Shown piece after piece: positions 1 through 9,326 of a stretch of 64,000 nucleotides of DNA (position 1 is the stretch's first letter; every line of letters starts with the position of its first letter). The notes under the pieces were generated by a model. It made no database searches and was not told the origin of the DNA. It was given only the letters and a program-made list of their open reading frames with translations. Location: NCBI RefSeq assembly GCF_000346485.2, contig NZ_KQ976354.1, forward strand, positions 5,608,997 through 5,672,996. The letters run 5' to 3'. This DNA comes from Scytonema hofmannii PCC 7110. Lineage in GTDB: Bacteria > Cyanobacteriota > Cyanobacteriia > Cyanobacteriales > Nostocaceae. Position numbers and translations under genes: made by a program.

Positions 1-27
1 GTTGGAGAGTGACCGTACCTACTACCC

Positions 28-1587
28 CTATAGGTAATACTCACTTTCATAATTCAGAGCTTTCACTTTAAATTTAGTTGGCAACCAACCGCGATCTAAA
101 GCGTCTGACACCGAACACCCAATTGAATGTAAGTATTGAACAGTGCGATCGATAAGAATCGCTTCCACCTCAAGTGATTTCATAGATCGCGTGATTTGGT
201 TATCCTGTTCGCGATTGCAGATATTTATTGCAGCAACCACATCAGCGTGTAAAACATCCCCCGTAAAACGAGTAAAACGATCGCCAAGTCTTTGACCTAA
301 CAGCGTCCCAGTCACGCAATCAATTTGCGATGTATAAGCAGGATTGACCACTGATATTGTCGATCCTGTCTCCACAGAGATTTTCTCCAATGAAGCTTGT
401 AATTCTCCCTTCATCCAAGAGTTAAGCTTGCGGTTGATGCGTTTCGCTTGTCGCTTACCCTTAATTGGTTGAGTGAGATCTTCGCAGATGATATCGACGG
501 GCGTTGTAATATTCCGTCGTAAATCAGAGCGAATAAAATTTTTAATAGTTTCTTTCTCGCGTTTTAATTTCCGAGACTTTACTTTATAACCTAAATTATT
601 TTTGAGGATACGTGCTGCTTTTTGAGGATCGTGTGGTGCAATACTTTCCCCAAAAGCCCGAATCCGATAACGATTGCGATTGGTTTTTGCGATCCGCTCG
701 GTCTTTTCAGTCATTAATTTACCAAGACCAGGAGCGATCCTTTTCCCAAATGAAGTATAAAATCCTTCTGTGTACCCTTTGTCAATTCCGAATTTTTGAG
801 TAGGCTTACCCGAAGGTAGAATTAGCGATCGCGATCGAGTACAGTGTACTTCAAGCAGTCCAAGCTCGTTCCGAATAACCCGAATCTGACCTTTAATAAT
901 GTGACGACACCTTAGTCTTAGAGTGATTCTTTTACCACGTTCTAGTCCTTGGATTTGCAGCTCTACAAAATGACGATTAATCCGCCGACAGCTATAACCA
1001 GCGTTTTGATACACTATTTGATTTCTGACAAATGTGTGTCCTCGCTGGTATTGAATTCGGAACTGGCGATGAAGCCAATGATCTCTAGTAGGATCTGTGT
1101 TTAATAATTCAAATAATCTGTTACGCGCAATTTCAACTGAACAAAGTGGAAATAGTTCCAAGGCTTTTTGTTTAACAGCTTTAAGTTCATCCCCTTTTTT
1201 CTTGCCTTTGTTCTCTTTTATCCATTCGAGTCTTTGTCGTTGATTCGCACTTATGGGATATTTTCGCCATATTTCCCGTATCAGAAAAACTTTCGCTGCT
1301 TCTTGTTGTGCGGAAATCGCTTTCATTGCGTCGCAGACTGACCATTCCCATATCTTTGCCGGAAGCCCAATCTCATCAGGAGTGATAATTCTCCTAACGA
1401 TGGAATCCGCTTTTTTCCAATCAACACCCCAGCCTTGTAACGACCCTAGCTTGTTATAGGTGATTGATCGTGGAATGCCGCACAGATGCATAATTTCGTT
1501 TACCTGTGCCTCATCGGAGCAAAAAACAACAGGCACGATCTGCGTATAAACGTATTCAGTTTGCCGTTGCTTTTTGCTTTTAGCCAT
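28..1587 (-). CDS. TnpB/Cas12-like RuvC nuclease
   Basis: A 519-residue protein read from the ATG at 1587; a longer reading frame runs 41 codons further upstream, but the MAKSKK start fits better because the extension is unlike any family N-terminus and would overlap the divergent gene at 1647. The C-terminal half has the three acidic residues of a RuvC-like nuclease: D269 in FGIDKGY, E369 in ICEDL and D449 in HADVVAA. The zinc ribbon usually placed between RuvC-II/III in TnpB (two CxxC pairs) is degenerate, with only C424 left. The family is transposon-associated TnpB (RNA-guided nuclease) or one of the small cyanobacterial type V-U Cas12 proteins derived from it; length fits both. It is not Cas12k, whose N-terminus differs and whose RuvC site is inactive. 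No TnpA partner is visible. The stop lies 27 bases from the window edge, so any guide RNA or mini-array at its 3' side is outside the view. Confidence 0.75.
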   Translation of the reverse strand: MAKSKKQRQTEYVYTQIVPVVFCSDEAQVNEIMHLCGIPRSITYNKLGSLQGWGVDWKKADSIVRRIITPDEIGLPAKIWEWSVCDAMKAISAQQEAAKVFLIREIWRKYPISANQRQRLEWIKENKGKKKGDELKAVKQKALELFPLCSVEIARNRLFELLNTDPTRDHWLHRQFRIQYQRGHTFVRNQIVYQNAGYSCRRINRHFVELQIQGLERGKRITLRLRCRHIIKGQIRVIRNELGLLEVHCTRSRSLILPSGKPTQKFGIDKGYTEGFYTSFGKRIAPGLGKLMTEKTERIAKTNRNRYRIRAFGESIAPHDPQKAARILKNNLGYKVKSRKLKREKETIKNFIRSDLRRNITTPVDIICEDLTQPIKGKRQAKRINRKLNSWMKGELQASLEKISVETGSTISVVNPAYTSQIDCVTGTLLGQRLGDRFTRFTGDVLHADVVAAINICNREQDNQITRSMKSLEVEAILIDRTVQYLHSIGCSVSDALDRGWLPTKFKVKALNYESEYYL

Positions 1588-1646
1588 TGACTTGACCCTT
1601 AAGATATTGCTATATATTGTTATATCAATATATAAAAATAATGTCA

Positions 1647-1826
1647 ATGCCTTTCCAGAAAAATCACAACTTTGGTTTTGTGTCAAATGCCCCGCTAGAC
1701 CGCAGGGCATTACAAATTAATCTCAAGCCGGGACTCAGAGAAAGAATTATGGCAATCCCCGATTGGAAGATTAAGCTACGAAAAGAGTTAGAAATCTGGT
1801 TAGCCAATTGGGAAAACCAAGATTAA
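1647..1826 (+). CDS. small conserved cyanobacterial protein
   Basis: About 59 residues starting MPFQKNHNFGF and continuing with PLDRR, a basic lysine/arginine-rich middle and IPDWKIKLRKELE near the end. This resembles, from memory, a family of short cyanobacterial proteins with a 'GF.S..PLD' start and a 'PDW...LR' helix; the function is unknown to me. It is divergent from the TnpB-like gene, with only about 59 bases between the starts, so the two promoters overlap. The start at 1647 was preferred to upstream codons at 1617 and 1641 because it begins the conserved-looking block. Confidence 0.5.
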   Translation: MPFQKNHNFGFVSNAPLDRRALQINLKPGLRERIMAIPDWKIKLRKELEIWLANWENQD

Positions 1827-1908
1827 CTAGATTTGCATAGATTTAAAGCTTACTGCTCAACCGCAGTTTCGATAAAAAAATTTCATCACCAATCATGAAC
1901 ATCCCTCT

Positions 1909-1953
1909 TCTCTACTCCCTACTCCCTACTCCCTACTCCCTACTCCCTACTCC
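1909..1953. repeat. heptanucleotide tandem repeat (CTACTCC)
   Basis: About six copies of the 7-mer CTACTCC in tandem. The repeat runs into the last codons of the kinase gene ending at 1940, so it supplies that protein's C-terminal residues. This is the short tandemly repeated repetitive (STRR) sequence type common between genes of heterocystous cyanobacteria. Confidence 0.85.
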
Positions 1954-3583
1954 CAAGACAGTCAGACAACGTTAAAGGCAGTTGAACCGTGAAGATTGTC
2001 CAGCCTTGAGTGTTTGTAACTTCAATCGAACCTTGGAGAAAGTTCACCAGCTTTTTCACTAACGCCAAGCCCAATCCCGTACAGCTATTTGGCTTAAGTT
2101 GGCTAGATGGAGTTTGGTTGGACAAATCAAAAATGTTAATTGGTTCTGTTGTTTGACTTTGAGGCAGTTGGTAAAACGGCTCAAAAATGCGATCGCGTTC
2201 TTGTTCCGGAATTTCTACTCCTGAATTGCTAATCAGAATTTGCAAATACGAACTTTGAGTATTGGTATTATCAGCAAGTCGAGCTGTGACTGTAATATTT
2301 TCTCCACAAGGAGTATACTTGCAAGCATTGTTGAGTAACTCTGATACAATTCGAGTTAAAGTTGGTAAATCGGTCATAAGAGATGGTAAATCTCTAGGAA
2401 CCTCAATTGTTAAAGTTTGTTGTTGAGATTGAGCCAAGTTCTGAAAACTCTCAACACAATGAGGTAACCAGTATTGGAGTTGGACTGAAGTTAATTCATA
2501 GCGATAGATATCAGCATCAAGGAGCCGAATGGTGAGTAAATCATCCACCAAATCTAACTCCCGTTCAGACTCGTAACGCAAAATACTTAAGCAACGCTCT
2601 ATAGATGTAGCTTCTGATTGCAAGATACCTTGCCGATCCAATAGATTTTCTAGTAATGAGATTGCCGTTATTATATTTGATAAGGGAGTTCGCATTTCAT
2701 GAGAGGTAACTGTCAAAAATTCCTCTTTCAATTTGTTTAAGCGTTGGAGTTCTGCAATCTGAATTTGTAGTTGTTGGGCGCGTTCCGCCGCTAGGTTTCG
2801 TTCTTCGATTAACCTGCGTTGGGTGTCATCCCGAAAAACCATGACGGCTCCAGTAATTGCACCGTGATTATCTTTTATTGGGGTAGCACTATCAGCTATA
2901 GGAGTTTTTGTGCCATCTTTGGCAATCAGTAAAGTGGGATCGCTCAAACAAATAGTCGTTTCTTGTTGTAAAGCTAGGGTAATTGGGTTCGTTACTCTTA
3001 GCTGAGTCTGTTCGTTGATAATCTGGAAGACTTCATCTAACATTTGCTCTTTTGCTGTATCAAATAGCCAGCCTGTGAGAGATTCTGCTATCTGATTCAT
3101 GTACTTGACGCGCAGCTGCGTATCAACCACAATCACTCCATCTCCTATTCCCCGCAGTACGGAAGTCAAAAATTGCTCGCGTTCATAACGGTTGAGTGCT
3201 GTTTGAATTGCTACATACAGTTCTTGTTCTCTGACAGGTTTGAGGATGTAACCAAAGGGAAATGTCAGCGTTGCTCGTTCTACAGTACTTTTGTCAGAGT
3301 GTCCAGTTAGGTAAATGATAGGAATTTGTAAATGATTCCAGATTTGCTCTGCTGCTTGAATGCCGTCCATTTCTCCCTGCAGACGAATATCCATAAGAAT
3401 CAAGTTTGGACGCAACTCGGTTGCTTTCGCAATTGCTTCTTCTCCTGAATCTGCCGTATCCATAACTGTATAACCTAAAGTCTCTAAACTTTCTTGCAAG
3501 TTGAGTGCTAAAATATACTCATCTTCTACAATTAAAATTTGAATATTCTTAGTTTTATAAGTGTCTGATGATAGGGTCATCAT
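1940..3583 (-). CDS. hybrid receiver-PAS-histidine kinase
   Basis: 547 residues. An N-terminal response-regulator receiver domain (about 14-130) has the phospho-acceptor D65 in LILMDIRL and the conserved K in ILKPV. A PAS domain follows (about 140-260), then a short coiled coil. A HisKA dimerisation domain has H295 in TSHEMRTP, and a HATPase domain has an N box (ELLNNACKYTP, about 415-425) and a GLGLALVKKLV G box near 505. It should be a cytoplasmic sensor kinase whose activity is gated by an upstream phosphorelay; no membrane segment is seen. The start overlaps the stop of the upstream kinase by 4 bases (ATGA), so the two are translationally coupled and probably act in one relay. The signal is not deducible. 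Confidence 0.9.
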   Translation of the reverse strand: MMTLSSDTYKTKNIQILIVEDEYILALNLQESLETLGYTVMDTADSGEEAIAKATELRPNLILMDIRLQGEMDGIQAAEQIWNHLQIPIIYLTGHSDKSTVERATLTFPFGYILKPVREQELYVAIQTALNRYEREQFLTSVLRGIGDGVIVVDTQLRVKYMNQIAESLTGWLFDTAKEQMLDEVFQIINEQTQLRVTNPITLALQQETTICLSDPTLLIAKDGTKTPIADSATPIKDNHGAITGAVMVFRDDTQRRLIEERNLAAERAQQLQIQIAELQRLNKLKEEFLTVTSHEMRTPLSNIITAISLLENLLDRQGILQSEATSIERCLSILRYESERELDLVDDLLTIRLLDADIYRYELTSVQLQYWLPHCVESFQNLAQSQQQTLTIEVPRDLPSLMTDLPTLTRIVSELLNNACKYTPCGENITVTARLADNTNTQSSYLQILISNSGVEIPEQERDRIFEPFYQLPQSQTTEPINIFDLSNQTPSSQLKPNSCTGLGLALVKKLVNFLQGSIEVTNTQGWTIFTVQLPLTLSDCLGSRE

Positions 3584-5460
3584 GGTATATCTCTACTTTT
3601 TTTGAAAGTGATTTTGAATTCCGTTCCTTGCTGAGAGTTAATCTCAATGCTTCCCCTTAATTGCTTCACCAAACCCTGAATAAGGTTTATACCCAGTGTT
3701 TTTGTCTTTTTCTTATCAAATTCTACAGGCAAACCCACTCCATTATCTCGAACAATTAGTATTAAATGATGCTCATCTTCATATAATTTCACTATAATTT
3801 CTCCTGTTTGTTTGTTGGGAAAAGCGTATTTTAAAGCATTAGAAATGAGTTCATTGACAATCAAACCACACGGAATAGCACTTTCTATATCCAAACCTAC
3901 ATCCTCAACTTGAAAATGGAGTTTGATGTGACTTGACCTTATATTATATGAATCAAATAAGTGAGTGACTAAGTCAGGAATGTATTGAGCAAAATTGATG
4001 TTGGTCAAATCTTCAGAGCGGTAGAGCTTTTCATGCACCAAAGCAATAGAGGCAATGCGATTTTGACTATCAAGCAAAATTGGTGTTACTTGCAGGTCTT
4101 GGGTACGCCTGCACTGCATCTGCAACAAACTGCTGACAATACCTAAATTGTTCTTGACGCGATGGTGTATTTCTTTGAGTAATACCTCCTTTTCTTTCAG
4201 AGATCTTTGAATTTTTTCCTCAGCTTGCTTGTGCTCAGTGATGTCTTGTTGAACAGCAACAAGGACAATTCCATACTCAGGATGTTTAAAAACAGATGTA
4301 GTTGCGCGACACCAGAATGGTGTGCCATCTTTCTTAACATTGTGGACTTCATAGGTTGCTTCCCCCTGTTGCAGGACGGCAGCACGAATTGCTTGGTTAA
4401 CCTCTTCAGCCGTCATGTTTTCATCTTCGTAATTTACAATTGATACATGCTGACCTGTGAGTTCACCACTATCATAGCCAAACATCTTCTCAAATTTGAG
4501 GTTGGCGTATACAATGATTCCATCAGTGGCTCGAACCAGGCAAATTCCCTCCGCCATGTTTCGGGTAATCACAGCTTGCAATTCTAACATCTGTTCGGCG
4601 CGTTTGCGATCGCTGATATCTGCGATCCTTACTAAATTCATCACTTGATCGGCAACTGTAATTTGCTTGACTGCTATGTTGCCCCAAAATTCATTGTTTT
4701 TCTTTGTAACATATTGAAGTTCCTGGCTCCAAACCCTTCGCTGATTAATTTCTGCCACAATAGCACTTAACTCATCGGAACTAAACTGTTGTTTTTGCAG
4801 TGCCTGACCTTCAATATTTATGATTTCAGCCTTGCTGGAAGCTTCAAAGAGTTCCACTGCCCGTTGGTTACAATCAGTGGTTATTAATGTTTCCGCATCC
4901 ACTAGAAAGATCGCATCAGCAGACTCATTATACATGACTTCTAGCAGGTCACGGCTCTTGATGATTTCTAACTCTGTTTGTTTGCGTGCTGTAATATCCG
5001 CCAGAGAACTAACTGCCCTTTTGGCATCAATTGTTTGTTGTAAAGTCTCGAACGCAAAATTGACTCTAATTGATTCTAGCACCCGCAATACACTAGTTTG
5101 GGTGACAATTCCAAGCAGTTCTCCATTATCCATCACTGGTAAGTGGCGAATACCATGCTGGTGAAATTTTTGCAGGACAATAGCAATATCCTCAGCATCT
5201 GCCTTACTTATAGTAATCACAGGTTGGGTCATAGCTTCAGCCACGGTTATGTTCTCAAATAAAGTGCGATTGGCGATCGCCCGAACCGCATCTCGTTCTG
5301 TGAAAATGCCAACCAATTCCTGCTGCTTTAACACAAGTGCATAGCTGGTTTGAGCGTGGCTCATTTGCTCTATGATATCAACTACTGGCATATTTCCTGT
5401 AACTGTCAGTAATGATTGTTGATAGTTTTCATCGAACAAACGCCGTTTAGAAATATCCAT
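3580..5460 (-). CDS. CBS-PAS-PAS HisKA_2 sensor histidine kinase
   Basis: 626 residues. Two CBS motifs (about 15-130; note GIFTERDAVR and GIVTQTSVLR) suggest binding of an adenine nucleotide or similar ligand. Two PAS/PAC domains follow (about 170-290 and 295-415). The kinase core is HisKA_2 type, with the phospho-acceptor histidine in KEIHHRVKNNLGIV (about 432/433) and a HATPase with N box VNELISNALKYAF. It has no receiver or membrane segment. It is the first gene of a two-gene operon with the kinase ending at 1940. Its last 200 residues are almost identical to the end of the next kinase upstream (5602-9093), at base level too, indicating recent duplication or gene conversion. Confidence 0.9.
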   Translation of the reverse strand: MDISKRRLFDENYQQSLLTVTGNMPVVDIIEQMSHAQTSYALVLKQQELVGIFTERDAVRAIANRTLFENITVAEAMTQPVITISKADAEDIAIVLQKFHQHGIRHLPVMDNGELLGIVTQTSVLRVLESIRVNFAFETLQQTIDAKRAVSSLADITARKQTELEIIKSRDLLEVMYNESADAIFLVDAETLITTDCNQRAVELFEASSKAEIINIEGQALQKQQFSSDELSAIVAEINQRRVWSQELQYVTKKNNEFWGNIAVKQITVADQVMNLVRIADISDRKRAEQMLELQAVITRNMAEGICLVRATDGIIVYANLKFEKMFGYDSGELTGQHVSIVNYEDENMTAEEVNQAIRAAVLQQGEATYEVHNVKKDGTPFWCRATTSVFKHPEYGIVLVAVQQDITEHKQAEEKIQRSLKEKEVLLKEIHHRVKNNLGIVSSLLQMQCRRTQDLQVTPILLDSQNRIASIALVHEKLYRSEDLTNINFAQYIPDLVTHLFDSYNIRSSHIKLHFQVEDVGLDIESAIPCGLIVNELISNALKYAFPNKQTGEIIVKLYEDEHHLILIVRDNGVGLPVEFDKKKTKTLGINLIQGLVKQLRGSIEINSQQGTEFKITFKKSRDIP

Positions 5461-5601
5461 CTATAGGACTCCTGTTTGATTTTTGAAATCTACAAAAATG
5501 CAAAAAAATCAGCATAATTTTTGCTCAATAATTAAGCGAAACTAATAGAATAGCGCTCGGATAATACGTAAGTTTTAGAATAATAAATGACAAATAACGC
5601 T

Positions 5602-8600
5602 TTATTTACCTTTTTTCAAAGTGATTTTGAATTCCGTGCCTTGCTGAGAGTTAATCTCAATGCTTCCCCTTAATTGTTTTACTAAACCCTGAATAAGGTT
5701 TATACCTAGTGTTTTTGTCTTTTTCTTATCAAATTCTACAGGCAAACCCACTCCATTATCTTGAACAATCAATATCAAATGATGTTCGTGTTCATATAAC
5801 TTCACTAGGATTTCCCCCGTTTGTTTGTTGGGAAAAGCGTATTTTAAAGCATTAGAAACGAGTTCATTGACAATCAAACCACACGGAATAGCGCTTTCTA
5901 TATCCAAACCCACATCCTCAACTTGAAAATGGAGTTTGATGTGACTTGACCTTATATTATATGAATCAAATAAGTGAGTGACTAAGTCAGGAATGTATTG
6001 AGCAAAATTGATGTTGGCCAAATCTTCAGAGCGGTAGAGCTTTTCATGTACCAAAGCAATGGAGGCAATACGGTTTTGACTATCGAGTAAAATAGCAGTG
6101 GCTTGTGAATCTTGGGTACGTCTACACTGCATCTGTAACAAACTACTGACAATACCTAAATTGTTCTTGACGCGATGGTGTATTTCTTTGAGCAATACCT
6201 CCTTTTCTCGCAGTGAGGCTTCGATATGTTCGGAAAAACTGCGAAGGGTTAATTCATTTTGTTGTAACTCGGCATTGAGCCGACTTAACTCAGCTGTACG
6301 TTCGGCAACTCGAATTTCTAGCTCTTGTTTGGACTGTTTCAATTTTGCTTCGGCAAGTTTGCGATCGCCAATATCGCGAAAGAAAATCCCCAGCCCTTCT
6401 GTTGATGGATAGGCATGGATTTCCAGCCACACATCATAATCGGGAGGAGAGTAGTAATGCTCCTCAAAGTGAACGGGTACTTGATGTTCCATTGCATATC
6501 GGTATTGAATTTCCAAATTGCTGTTCACCGATGCAGGCCATTCTTCCCAATGGGTTTTTCCCAGCACTTCACTGCGGGGCTTGTTATTGTTAACTCTTTC
6601 TGCGGCGGCATTTTGATAAGTAATCCGCCAATCTCGATCCAGGGCAACAAAAGCATCACTCATACTTTCCAAAATATGAGATAGCCGTTGAGCAGTTGCC
6701 TCTGCTTCCTGTTGTGCTTTTTCAGCTGTAAGACGAAGTGCCTGTTCCTGCAAGGCCGCTTCTTTGCGGATCTGTGCCGTCTTTAAACTGGCTTCTATCC
6801 GTGCCAACAGTTCGCGGGTGGAGAAGGGCTTAGTCAGGTAATCATCTGCTCCTGCTTGCAGCCCTTCAATGCGCGCCTCCTCACCAGCACGGGCAGACAG
6901 AAGGATAATTGGCAGTTCTCGTGTTTGGGGATTTGCCCGCAGTTCTTGCAGCAGTCCAAAGCCATCTAAGCGAGGCATCATCACGTCTGTCAAAACCAAG
7001 TCGGGAAGGTGTTGCCGAATAGCAGTGAGTGCTGCTATGCCATCTTCTACAGCTTCTACTTCATACTGTTGTTTCAGCAACCGCTTCACGTATTCCCGCA
7101 TATCAGCATTATCATCCACTACGAGAATGCGAGCTGAAGAGGAGTGGGGGCTAGGGGTCCCCTCTGGGGTTGGGGGCTGTGGGGGAGTGGGGGCTAGGGG
7201 TCCCCTCTGGGGTTGGGGGCTGTAGGGGAGTAATTGTTCATTCCCCCCCTCTCCCTTTCTCCCCATCTCCCCCTCCTCTTCTTGGGGAAGCCACCGCAGA
7301 GCTTCTTCAAGAAAGGGCATAGCTCCCATTGCTGTTGATGCCAAAGTGCGAGCTGCGCTAATTCTTTCGCTTGGCAAATGAGCAAATCCTGTAGGAATTG
7401 AAACTGTGAAGCAACTGCCCTGTCCCAATTGACTGGTTACACAAACACTACCACCGTGTAGTTTAACTAACTCCAGAACCAGTGACAAGCCAATGCCCGA
7501 TCCCTCAAAACTCCGCCCTTGAGCACCTTTAACGCGGTGGAAGCGTTCAAAGAGAAGGGGAATTTCATCGGGTGGAATGCCAATTCCCGTATCTTCCACT
7601 ACTAGTTCAACACGGTCGGCAAAACCCCGCAAGCGAACAGTAATTTTTCCAGTGAATGTAAACTTAAATGCATTTGACAACAGATTCAGCACAATCTTTT
7701 CCCACATTTCGCGATCAATATAAATGGCTTCGCGCAAAGGGGGGCAATCCACGACCAAAGACATTCCAGTGCGTTCAATTAAGGAGCGAAATGTACTGGC
7801 AAGCTCAGCAGTCAATGTTGCTAAATTAGTAGGCTCATATACTGACTGTATTCTTCCAGCTTCTATGCGGGAAAAATCAAGGAGCGTGTTGACTAGTTTG
7901 AGCAAGCGCAGGCTGTTACGCTGTACAATTTCTATGCGATCGCGTTGGGCAGGCGGTAATGGATCTGCCGTGTCGGTTAAGGCATCCTCTAAAGGAGCTA
8001 ACATAAGAGTGAGCGGCGTGCGAAATTCATGGGAAACATTGCTGAAGAAAACGGTTTTGGCGCGATCTATTTCTGCTAGAGCTTCTGCCCGTTGGCATTC
8101 GGCTTCATAGGCACGAGCATCAGCGATCGCTGATGCCACTTGTCCTGCTACCAATTCCAAAAATCCCTGGTAATCATCGTCAAGAGCGCGACGAGAACTA
8201 ATACCTGCCACTAGCAATCCCGCAGGACGTTCCTGTCCGGGAGATGCTACAGGTAGAACTAAAGCAGTGTGGGGGGATTCGTCCCAAAGACCAACCTTTA
8301 ACTCACCAAACCGCTTGATAACATCTTCAATTCGCTCTACCCCAGAGGTATGAGCCACTTTTGCCAAAGGCCAACCTGACGATTCCGTTAAATCCGAAAG
8401 TTCAATGAAATTTGGACTCGCGGGTGTATTTGGTTCCAAACCTGTGCTTCCTGCTAGATACGCGTGCTTCCCTTCAGGGTCTAGTAAATAAAGCAGTGCA
8501 AATGGAATGTCAGCTGCATTATTTGCCAGCGTTCTCACTGCAATTTCACAAGCGGCTTCAGTAGTTTTCGCTTTACCTGCTTGTGCCGCTAGATCGCGCA

Positions 8601-9093
8601 AAGTACGGAGCCGTCGCTCGCTCAAAACTTGTTTTGTTGTTTCCATACAGGCACAAAACAAGCCACCAATTCCGCCCGTCTCATCTCGGATTGGGCTGTA
8701 GGAGAAGGTGAAGTAGGTTTCTTCTAAATAACCACTGCGATGCATGAACAGCTGAAAATTATCTGACCAGGTTGACTCCCCATGAGTGATGACTCGATCC
8801 ACCATTGGTCCAATTGCATCCCAAATATCAGGCCAAACTTCAAGTGCAGGGCGACCTAACGCTTTTGGATGTTTTGTCAATCCTAGAACGGGGCGGTAAG
8901 CATCGTTATAAAGTTTAACCAGATGAGGACCCCAAAAGGTGAACATGGGGTAGCGGGAGTTTAATAAAATGCTCACTGTGGTACGCAAACTTTGCGGCCA
9001 CTTTTCTACAGGTCCGAGTGGTGTTTGCGACCAGTCGTGTGATCGCATTAAGGCACACATTTCCCCATCGCCTGCAAATAAACTGTCATGCAT
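5602..9093 (-). CDS. multidomain hybrid sensor kinase (PAS-GAF-HisKA-REC-PAS-HisKA_2)
   Basis: 1163 residues with two complete kinase modules. In order: a PAS-like domain (about 15-150), GAF (165-325), HisKA with VSHEFRTP (near 350), HATPase ending with the GSGIGLSLV G box, a proline-rich low-complexity linker, a receiver domain (ILVVDDNADM ... LVLTDVMMPRLDG), a second PAS (about 800-920), a coiled coil, and a HisKA_2/HATPase module (KEIHHRVKNNLG, about 960-1160). The first kinase plus receiver is a classical hybrid kinase; the second kinase may be added by fusion, since it nearly duplicates the tail of the neighbouring gene (3580-5460). The linker (bases about 7141-7240) contains a tandem duplication of about 42 bases. 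The input signal is unknown. Confidence 0.9.
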   Translation of the reverse strand: MHDSLFAGDGEMCALMRSHDWSQTPLGPVEKWPQSLRTTVSILLNSRYPMFTFWGPHLVKLYNDAYRPVLGLTKHPKALGRPALEVWPDIWDAIGPMVDRVITHGESTWSDNFQLFMHRSGYLEETYFTFSYSPIRDETGGIGGLFCACMETTKQVLSERRLRTLRDLAAQAGKAKTTEAACEIAVRTLANNAADIPFALLYLLDPEGKHAYLAGSTGLEPNTPASPNFIELSDLTESSGWPLAKVAHTSGVERIEDVIKRFGELKVGLWDESPHTALVLPVASPGQERPAGLLVAGISSRRALDDDYQGFLELVAGQVASAIADARAYEAECQRAEALAEIDRAKTVFFSNVSHEFRTPLTLMLAPLEDALTDTADPLPPAQRDRIEIVQRNSLRLLKLVNTLLDFSRIEAGRIQSVYEPTNLATLTAELASTFRSLIERTGMSLVVDCPPLREAIYIDREMWEKIVLNLLSNAFKFTFTGKITVRLRGFADRVELVVEDTGIGIPPDEIPLLFERFHRVKGAQGRSFEGSGIGLSLVLELVKLHGGSVCVTSQLGQGSCFTVSIPTGFAHLPSERISAARTLASTAMGAMPFLEEALRWLPQEEEGEMGRKGEGGNEQLLPYSPQPQRGPLAPTPPQPPTPEGTPSPHSSSARILVVDDNADMREYVKRLLKQQYEVEAVEDGIAALTAIRQHLPDLVLTDVMMPRLDGFGLLQELRANPQTRELPIILLSARAGEEARIEGLQAGADDYLTKPFSTRELLARIEASLKTAQIRKEAALQEQALRLTAEKAQQEAEATAQRLSHILESMSDAFVALDRDWRITYQNAAAERVNNNKPRSEVLGKTHWEEWPASVNSNLEIQYRYAMEHQVPVHFEEHYYSPPDYDVWLEIHAYPSTEGLGIFFRDIGDRKLAEAKLKQSKQELEIRVAERTAELSRLNAELQQNELTLRSFSEHIEASLREKEVLLKEIHHRVKNNLGIVSSLLQMQCRRTQDSQATAILLDSQNRIASIALVHEKLYRSEDLANINFAQYIPDLVTHLFDSYNIRSSHIKLHFQVEDVGLDIESAIPCGLIVNELVSNALKYAFPNKQTGEILVKLYEHEHHLILIVQDNGVGLPVEFDKKKTKTLGINLIQGLVKQLRGSIEINSQQGTEFKITLKKGK

Positions 9094-9144
9094 ATTGGAA
9101 CCGAGCCACTGACAAGCTTGTTTTGTTTAAACCCTTTATTGTAA

Positions 9145-9204
9145 CAGTGACCAGTGACCAGTGACCAGTGACCAGTGACCAGTGACCAGTAACCAGTGAC
9201 CAGT
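9145..9204. repeat. heptanucleotide tandem repeat (GTGACCA)
   Basis: About eight tandem copies of the 7-mer GTGACCA with one variant (GTAACCA), in the upstream region of the large kinase gene. The same 7-mer family recurs at both ends of the transporter gene at 32966-34267. Confidence 0.9.
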
Positions 9205-9227
9205 AAATTTCCATATTTATATAAGTG

Positions 9228-9250
9228 GTACGGGCGTCCTCGCCCGTCAT
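9228..9250. repeat. dispersed GC-rich palindrome
   Basis: An inverted repeat built from GACGGGCG and its complement around a short CTC loop (ACGGGCGTCCTCGCCCGT core). Near-identical copies occur at 10352-10373 and 16004-16056, all outside coding sequence. This is a small dispersed element able to fold as RNA or DNA; its role is unknown. Confidence 0.7.
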
Positions 9251-9326
9251 AGGGTACAAATTCAAAGCACAATAGCTTGTATCATGAGTATTTTCCTCAA
9301 TGTGAAGTCATCTACTAGAGCGTTAT

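Noticed and set aside
28..1587. Cas12k (type V-K) effector
   Set aside because: N-terminus differs and all three RuvC acids are kept, while Cas12k is catalytically dead; no tnsB/tnsC/tniQ nearby.
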